A stretch of 11,058 nucleotides of DNA from Angelakisella sp. (GTDB taxonomy: Bacteria > Bacillota > Clostridia > Oscillospirales > Ruminococcaceae), in the NCBI GenBank assembly GCA_020024515.1, contig JAHHTR010000069.1:1-11058 (forward strand), read 5' to 3'. Made by a program: the position numbers and the translations under genes. Shown piece by piece: positions 7,370 through 11,058 of the stretch. Every line of letters begins with the position of its first letter. The stretch's first letter is position 1. A model generated the notes under the pieces. It had not been told where the DNA came from. It was given only the letters and a program-made list of their open reading frames with translations, and searched no databases.

Positions 7370-7831
7370 CTATTTTAAAAATTTTTTTAAATTTTTTTTC
7401 GCACAATCAATACTGTACTTGATAGCTCTTGCAGAACAGCCTTCAATAGACGCAATTTCATCGAGTGTATAGCACTCAAAATAATAAAGAATTAATCTTC
7501 TGCGCTGTACCTTGGATAATTTATCAATAGCCTTATAAATGTTTTCTTTTTCTTCTTTTTGACAGATAGTTTCTTCTATACTTTCTTCTTCGGAGCTATG
7601 TCTTTCTTGAATTTCATTTTCAGTAATATCAATGTATTCAATATGTCGTTCATCATAGCGTCTCAGATTTCTCTCTTTTCTCACAAAAGTTCTGAATAAA
7701 GCAACTGCCACTTTTTGATCTATGTCTGTTTCAACAGTATCACCATTACCATTCTTAAAAACTGCAATATAAATTTTCTTTTCACCATCATCAATTTCTT
7801 TAAGTGTATAAGGATTTGTATTATCAAACAT
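7370..7831 (-). CDS. Sigma-70 region 4-like regulator of the mobile element
   Basis: This 153-residue protein has a C-terminal sigma-70 region 4-type helix-turn-helix: IYKAIDKLSKVQRRRLILYY at about 98-117, then LDEIASIEGCSARAIKYSID at 123-142. The N-terminal half carries a pattern common in ICE sigma-like proteins: a short strand-rich start, a charged segment RKERNLRRYDERHIEY at 51-66, and an acidic linker. Region 2 of a true sigma factor is not evident, so it may be a region 4-only activator, as in Tn916-type element regulators. The ATG at 7831 is chosen because GGAGG sits eight bases upstream; a TTG at 7846 in the same frame overlaps that ribosome site. It lies just upstream of the recombinase block and probably controls element genes; its targets are unknown. 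Confidence 0.85.
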   Translation of the reverse strand: MFDNTNPYTLKEIDDGEKKIYIAVFKNGNGDTVETDIDQKVAVALFRTFVRKERNLRRYDERHIEYIDITENEIQERHSSEEESIEETICQKEEKENIYKAIDKLSKVQRRRLILYYFECYTLDEIASIEGCSARAIKYSIDCAKKNLKKFLK

Positions 7832-7925
7832 TTTTATTTCCTCCAAATTGTAAAAATTTTTGTGTTTTAAGAAACAAAAATCTTTTGGGAGGAGATCTGC
7901 ATCTAAACAAATGTTCTCTTAACAT
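7824..7925 (-). CDS. Possible 33-residue leader peptide overlapping the sigma-like gene
   Basis: On the - strand an ATG at 7925 is preceded by AAGAGG eight bases upstream and opens a 33-codon frame whose TGA (7826-7824) overlaps the first codons of the sigma-like gene. The peptide is basic and phenylalanine-rich, with RSPPKRFLFLK in the middle. I recognise no family. The position directly after a hairpin terminator and overlapping the next start suggests a leader peptide that couples translation or takes part in attenuation. This is inferred from layout alone; the frame could be fortuitous. Confidence 0.35.
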   Translation of the reverse strand: MLREHLFRCRSPPKRFLFLKTQKFLQFGGNKNV

Positions 7926-7947
7926 AGATAAACCTCTTTCTGGGTAT

Positions 7948-7988
7948 AAAAAAAAGCCGAGACAGAGAAAAATCTCTATCTCGGCTTT
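7948..7988 (-). terminator. Strong intrinsic terminator between the coupling-protein operon and the sigma-like gene
   Basis: On the - strand AAAGCCGAGATAGAGA (7988-7973) pairs with TCTCTGTCTCGGCTTT (7968-7953), with one mismatch, across a four-base loop. It is followed by an unbroken run of T (8 in all, 7955-7948). It should stop transcription from the coupling protein operon, unless it acts as an attenuator for the sigma-like gene. Confidence 0.85.
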
Positions 7989-8025
7989 AACCGTGTATTC
8001 TTAAAAATGGCATAAAAATAGCCCC

Positions 8026-8085
8026 ACAACTTAAATTTGTGGAGTACAACTTAAATTTGTGGAGTACAACTTAAATTTGTGGAGT
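8026..8085. repeat. Three perfect 20-bp tandem repeats (iteron-like)
   Basis: ACAACTTAAATTTGTGGAGT occurs three times without change or spacer at 8026-8045, 8046-8065 and 8066-8085. Each unit has partial dyad symmetry (ACAA...TTGT); the first is preceded by CC, which makes CCACAA...TTGTGG. An AT-rich stretch follows. Repeats of this length and order are typical of replication iterons or of operators bound cooperatively by a repressor. They lie upstream, in transcription direction, of the terminator and the sigma-like gene. Confidence 0.85.
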
Positions 8086-8180
8086 TTAATTATTGATATT
8101 AATTTTTAGGCACATTTATCAGTCTATTCAGTATATACCTTTGATTGTTGAAAGTCTGTAGGAATTTATACCTAACTTAT

Positions 8181-8319
8181 TTATATACTTTTGTTTTTAT
8201 TAAATATATTTTGGATTTTTGATATTGTATATCCACATAAAGCTATTCCTAAAAGCATAATTGACTCTTTTTTTATAAAATGTACTGTATTCCATATTTA
8301 ACTTTTCCAATAATTCGTT
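8181..8319 (-). pseudogene. Out-of-frame 3' remnant of the ArpU/DUF1492-like gene
   Basis: After the TAA at 8322-8320 the same frame continues as NELLEKLNMEYSTFYKK, a helix-turn-helix-like segment. Then, past an A7 run (8274-8268), coding potential shifts one base and reads KESIMLLGIALCGYTISKI to a stop at 8181. Removing one A from the run joins the two parts. The combined pattern (E-L-L-E-K-L-N-M..T-F-Y-K-K..I-M-L-L-G-I-A-L) is characteristic of ArpU/DUF1492-type phage and element regulators. A 25-codon ORF from an ATG at 8258 is contained in it. Two lesions, a stop and a frameshift, separate it from the intact 5' part. Confidence 0.6.
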
Positions 8320-8532
8320 TTAAGTATATTTGAATGAACCCAAATACGTTTTTGATATTATATTATGATATATTTTACATTCATTATCTTCTGTTAATGT
8401 AATAGTTTGCCACACAACATCACGATAAATTGAAAGTAATAACTGTGTTTGATGATATAGTTTTACACTGTCTGTATTTTTTAACAGCCACATACTTTTA
8501 ATTGTTGTTAACCCTTTACTTTCTTTTTTCAT
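8320..8532 (-). CDS. N-terminal part of a truncated ArpU/DUF1492-like regulator
   Basis: The open frame of 70 residues starts at an ATG behind a perfect AGGAGGA seven bases upstream, so it is a real gene start. It contains IKSMWLLKNTDSVKLYHQTQ at about 11-30 and then DNECKIYHNIISKTYLGSFKYT to the stop. The next codons after the TAA continue the same protein (see 8181-8319); with the stop read through and one A removed the product would be 116 residues. The region lost is the helix-turn-helix half, so the truncated protein should not bind DNA as its relatives do. ArpU-like proteins control late transcription in phages and are common in mobile elements. It is the third gene of the coupling protein operon and precedes the terminator at 7948-7988. 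Family call is from pattern memory and is moderate. Confidence 0.6.
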   Translation of the reverse strand: MKKESKGLTTIKSMWLLKNTDSVKLYHQTQLLLSIYRDVVWQTITLTEDNECKIYHNIISKTYLGSFKYT

Positions 8533-8657
8533 AAATGATTCCTCCTATTATGTCAATATTAAAACATTATTGTTTAAGTGACTTTAAAAACAAATATAAA
8601 GCCTTAATTTTACAGCAAAAGATTGTAAATGTGCAATTATTATTTCTTTCTCTGATG

Positions 8658-8751
8658 TTAATTAATATTCATATGTTTCCTTATGGGTGGTTCACAGTGA
8701 ACGGGTGGGGAGTTCACTGATAAGACAGACTTTCCCCTTGGCGGAAAATTT
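8658..8751 (-). pseudogene. Out-of-frame tail of the winged-helix gene, with coding repeats
   Basis: Directly after the stop of the winged-helix gene, a frame one base over reads PPRGKSVLSVNSPPVHCEPP and ends at a TAA at 8660-8658. VNSPPVHCEPP contains the duplicated Ser/Cys-x-Pro-Pro style motif seen in the proline-rich tails of some element helix-turn-helix proteins. The underlying DNA shows GTGAAC/GTTCAC repeats (8690-8702 and 8712-8719), which this frame explains as coding. Removing one A from the A4 run at 8758-8755 would join it to the upstream gene, giving 115 residues. Confidence 0.5.
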
Positions 8752-9006
8752 TTATTTTATAAAATATCTGTTAGAGGTTTGACTGCCATTTTCTCTAAAA
8801 CTTTCAGTTTTTGTAAGAAATCCATGTCTTATCAAATCAGATATGGCTCTTTTTACTGTACTTACAGACATAGACGTATCTTTTGCGATAGTTTTAATTG
8901 CCGGCCAGCATTCACTGTTTTTGTTTGCTCTGTCTTTTAAATACATGTATAATGTTTTAGCTCTTGGTGGCAAACTTTCTTTGTATAGATTACCAAAAAA
9001 GCTCAT
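8752..9006 (-). CDS. Winged helix-turn-helix protein (HTH_36-like), possibly frameshifted at its end
   Basis: This 84-residue protein carries a compact winged-helix DNA-binding domain. LPPRAKTLYMYLKDRAN at 12-28 is the first helix, WPAIKTIAKDTSMSVSTVKR at 34-53 the helix-turn-helix, then ISDLIRHGFLTK and a wing ending SNRYFI. The fold is typical of HTH_36 proteins found beside VirD4 genes and in replication initiators of Clostridia elements. Its ATG overlaps the coupling protein's TGA by four bases (ATGA), so the two are translationally coupled. The frame stops at YFIK, but a coding-like proline-rich tail follows one base out of frame (8658-8751), so the natural protein may be longer. It may regulate transfer genes or act in replication of the excised circle; I cannot tell which. 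Confidence 0.85.
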   Translation of the reverse strand: MSFFGNLYKESLPPRAKTLYMYLKDRANKNSECWPAIKTIAKDTSMSVSTVKRAISDLIRHGFLTKTESFRENGSQTSNRYFIK

Positions 9007-10823
9007 ATTTTCTCCATTTCTTTTTTTATGCTTTTGTTTATTGTGTTGTGTGAAAACTTATGTTGCATATCTACCTTACATTCATGAATGTAAGAAGACC
9101 CATTTGATATTTCTTTGTTCCCATTAAAGCAATATTTTTTAAGTATACTCTCTTCCAGTTCCTGCTTATCAGCATAATATACTTCACGATTGGCATTTTG
9201 CTTGGCTTCATATATTCTGCTGAAGGTTATACCCCAATTAAAAAACAACTTTAACTTTGTTTGCATGGGATGGGTTCCTGTTTTCATAACAACAAAGCTG
9301 CCTTTCTCCAGTGATTTTAATTCATCGGCAGTCAGCAGCGGTCTTTCTATCATTTGCAGTGACTGTGACGGATCGCTTTTTCCGCGACTGATACTGCCAC
9401 TCATAACCGTTTTGGAGCCTAACGCTTTTGATAGGGTTTCGGCTGTCGCTGAATTTGGCGCAAAGCCACCAAAAACAGTGAGCTGGCAGTTATCAACTAT
9501 TATTTCCGAGCCCTCTTTACCATAGTTTTTATCAAGTTGCGCAAATGATTGTATTATAGGTACAACTGATATTCCTCTTGATCTACCTGCTGACAGCATC
9601 ATTTCAAAGCTGTCTATTTTGGGTATAGTACCTATTTCATCAGCATATATTACAACTCTGTTTGGTAGCTTGCCGTTGTGTTCATCAGCTACCGCAAGCA
9701 TCTCACGATAAAATTGTTGTAGGAACAGACTTACCATAAAATATTTTGTGTTGTCTTCTTCGGGAAGTATTAAGAATATCGCAGATTTTTCTTTACAAAA
9801 TGTTTCTGCATCAATAGTTGTGGGAAAACAAAGAATTTGTTCCATTTCAGAATCCAAAAAAGCGTTTAGTCTTGAGAGTACTGTAGACAGTATGGAAGCC
9901 ATTGCGGCATCGGCTGAATTAAGCGCCGCGCCTGCGAGCCACTTGGCTTTGTGCGTATTTGGGAGCATTTCCATTATTTCTTGGAAGGCGGTTTTGTTTT
10001 TACCAAGTCCCGGAGCCGTTAATTCCTGAACCAATTTAAATACAGAAACAATATGACGTTTGTCAACGGTTTGTCCGTCTTTTTCGGTGGGTGGCAGAAA
10101 TTCCGCCAACAGTAATATTACACTACATAATAAGCCTTCAGCCGAATCATAAAAGAATGCGTTTTGTCCCATAGACGCATTGTCACCACCTGCGCAAATA
10201 ATTGTTTTAGCTATGATTTTCGCATATTTTTCAGATTTGGCTTTTGCAGAAATATTATTATTGTCATATAAATACATATCCATATATTTATTTACAAGTT
10301 GTAAAAGATTATTTCCGTCACTCTTGGTTGGGTTACGTAAGTCTATAACCGCAATATTATAACCATAGTAATCTTTTGCCACTGTGCCATAGTTACGGGC
10401 AAGGTCACCTTTTGTGTCTGTTGTAATAAAGCTCATACCACTTGCGCAGGCATATTCAAGATTTGGGTACAAAAAGTAGGCTGTCTTGCCAACTCCTGCC
10501 GCGCCTATCATAAGACAGTGTACATCGCCTGTATCAATAAGTCCTGCCGCCGAACTGTTTTTATCAAGCATTCCGACGACAAGTCCCTGTTCTTTTGGTA
10601 AGTTTTTTCCCTGTCGCCAGTTTATAACATCATATTTTACAGGCTTATAAATTTTTTGTATCTCTTTTTTACTTAAAAATCTTGCGACGCCATGCTGTCC
10701 GTCACCGACAGTTTTACTTTTAATTCCATTCAGCGTATAAAAATTGGCAAGCATAGAAAGACCGCCTATGACGATAAACATCAAGGCGGTAACTGCAATT
10801 AATATTATAATAGATTCGTTCAC
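9003..10823 (-). CDS. VirD4/TraG-type conjugal coupling ATPase (CD1115-like)
   Basis: This 606-residue protein has the marks of a type IV coupling protein. A hydrophobic N-terminal segment at about 5-28 anchors it in the membrane. Walker A is GAAGVGKT at 107-114 and Walker B is VIYADEIG at 391-398; a conserved GRSRGI at 413-418 and QSFAQLDKNYG at 425-435 follow. Such hexameric ATPases link the relaxase-DNA complex to the conjugation channel and help drive DNA export. Only one membrane segment is evident, where VirD4 proper has two; this fits the shorter CD1115-type family of Gram-positive elements. The start is GTG at 10823, with AAAGGAT upstream, in a sequence reading MNESIIILIA. It leads an operon with the winged-helix and ArpU-like genes. 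No relaxase or channel gene is in the window; they would have to lie beyond 11058. Confidence 0.93.
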   Translation of the reverse strand: MNESIIILIAVTALMFIVIGGLSMLANFYTLNGIKSKTVGDGQHGVARFLSKKEIQKIYKPVKYDVINWRQGKNLPKEQGLVVGMLDKNSSAAGLIDTGDVHCLMIGAAGVGKTAYFLYPNLEYACASGMSFITTDTKGDLARNYGTVAKDYYGYNIAVIDLRNPTKSDGNNLLQLVNKYMDMYLYDNNNISAKAKSEKYAKIIAKTIICAGGDNASMGQNAFFYDSAEGLLCSVILLLAEFLPPTEKDGQTVDKRHIVSVFKLVQELTAPGLGKNKTAFQEIMEMLPNTHKAKWLAGAALNSADAAMASILSTVLSRLNAFLDSEMEQILCFPTTIDAETFCKEKSAIFLILPEEDNTKYFMVSLFLQQFYREMLAVADEHNGKLPNRVVIYADEIGTIPKIDSFEMMLSAGRSRGISVVPIIQSFAQLDKNYGKEGSEIIVDNCQLTVFGGFAPNSATAETLSKALGSKTVMSGSISRGKSDPSQSLQMIERPLLTADELKSLEKGSFVVMKTGTHPMQTKLKLFFNWGITFSRIYEAKQNANREVYYADKQELEESILKKYCFNGNKEISNGSSYIHECKVDMQHKFSHNTINKSIKKEMEKI

Positions 10824-10850
10824 TATAAAAATCCTTTCTAATTTTTATAA

Positions 10851-10879
10851 ATTTTACTTTATAATTAAGAGAAGTACAA
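10851..10879 (-). promoter_or_regulatory. Candidate promoter of the coupling protein operon
   Basis: On the - strand TTGTAC (10879-10874) and TAAAAT (10856-10851) are separated by 17 bases. The -10 matches at 5 of 6 positions, the -35 only at 3. It lies about 28 bases ahead of the GTG start. Evidence is motif and spacing only. Confidence 0.4.
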
Positions 10880-10920
10880 TTAAACTAAAAAAATAAATCA
10901 CTATTATTTATTTAGTTTAA
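10880..10920. repeat. Imperfect inverted repeat immediately upstream of the candidate promoter
   Basis: TTAAACTAAA (10880-10889) pairs with TTTAGTTTAA (10911-10920), and the inner AAATAAAT can pair with ATTTATTT in an alternative register. It abuts the -35 of the coupling protein promoter and may be an operator or a weak - strand terminator. It is AT-only in its core, so chance is possible. Confidence 0.35.
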
Positions 10921-10954
10921 TTATGTAGACTTTTTAAATAAAATAATAAAAATT

Positions 10955-10995
10955 AAACCAAACTTTATATTCAACGTATGAAAAAAGTTTGGTTT
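10955..10995. terminator. Bidirectional-looking terminator upstream of the coupling protein gene
   Basis: AAACCAAACTTT (10955-10966) pairs perfectly with AAAGTTTGGTTT (10984-10995) around a 17-base loop. On the - strand the stem is followed by T-rich sequence (AATTTTTATTATTTT), on the + strand by a shorter T tract. It would end transcripts from a gene beyond 11058, so the coupling protein gene begins its own operon. The rest of 10996-11058 shows nothing. Confidence 0.65.
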
Positions 10996-11058
10996 TGTAA
11001 TTTTCTATTTAAAATTTTGTTATTAGGTTTATATTATTATCTTTGTACACATTAATCT

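Larger units (their letters stand above)
2490..11058 (-). mobile_element. Part of an integrative conjugative or mobilizable element (one end in view)
   Basis: All genes here are on the - strand and belong to classes typical of Gram-positive integrative elements: coupling ATPase, winged-helix protein, ArpU-like and sigma-like regulators, small protein, and a tandem set of three large serine recombinases. The host-like + strand genes end at 1804, so one boundary lies somewhere in 1805-2500; I cannot fix it because only one end is present and no duplicated att core can be seen. The other end is beyond 11058. Several genes carry lesions, so the element may no longer move by itself. Confidence 0.8.

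Noticed and set aside
8026..8085. A CRISPR array
   Set aside because: The three repeats are contiguous, with no spacers, and no cas gene is present.
8685..8720. An oriT or operator made of GTTCAC/GTGAAC repeats
   Set aside because: The repeats are explained more simply as a coding proline-rich tail of the winged-helix gene in the next frame; an additional DNA role is not excluded but has no support.
8535..8720. A 61-codon + strand frame beside the winged-helix gene
   Set aside because: No ribosome site; it overlaps the - strand ribosome site region and the out-of-frame tail on the opposite strand.

Overview
The window is AT-rich, low-GC Gram-positive DNA, most likely from a Clostridia-type Firmicute. 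Support comes from strong AGGAGG-type ribosome binding sites, UUU-rich intrinsic terminators, an IreB-family gene, and a mobile element built from parts typical of Clostridia. I cannot name the species.

Positions 1-1804 look like ordinary host chromosome on the + strand: an IreB-family regulatory phosphoprotein, a conserved-looking protein of about 100 residues with no known function, and a sugar phosphate isomerase/epimerase-type TIM barrel. The first two each have an intrinsic terminator. Positions 1805-2549 are a gene-poor, very AT-rich junction with a GC-rich hairpin, a T-arm-like sequence and the terminator of the next operon. One end of the mobile element should lie here.

From about 2490 to the window end, all genes are on the - strand and resemble one end of an integrative conjugative or mobilizable element. 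In transcription order they are: a VirD4/TraG-type coupling ATPase (with its own candidate promoter, downstream of a terminator); a translationally coupled winged-helix protein; a broken ArpU/DUF1492-like regulator; an intrinsic terminator; a 33-codon leader ORF overlapping a sigma-70 region 4-like protein; a hairpin-rich, relatively GC-rich stretch of about 400 bases; a 55-residue small protein; and a tandem cassette of three large serine recombinases ending in a terminator. The middle recombinase has no catalytic domain. The recombinases would excise and insert the element, the coupling protein would bring its DNA to a transfer channel, and the sigma-like and HTH proteins are likely control genes. 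No relaxase or channel gene is in the window.

The main result of close reading is that three element genes are interrupted, mostly in adenine runs: the first recombinase (one-base frameshift), the winged-helix gene (a coding-like tail left out of frame) and the ArpU-like gene (a stop plus a frameshift). The element may be decaying, the sequence may carry homopolymer errors, or one site (the A6-stop in the recombinase) may use slippage. The most unusual non-coding features are three perfect 20-bp tandem repeats at 8026-8085 and the structured 6900-7300 region. I did not find a clearly new system.
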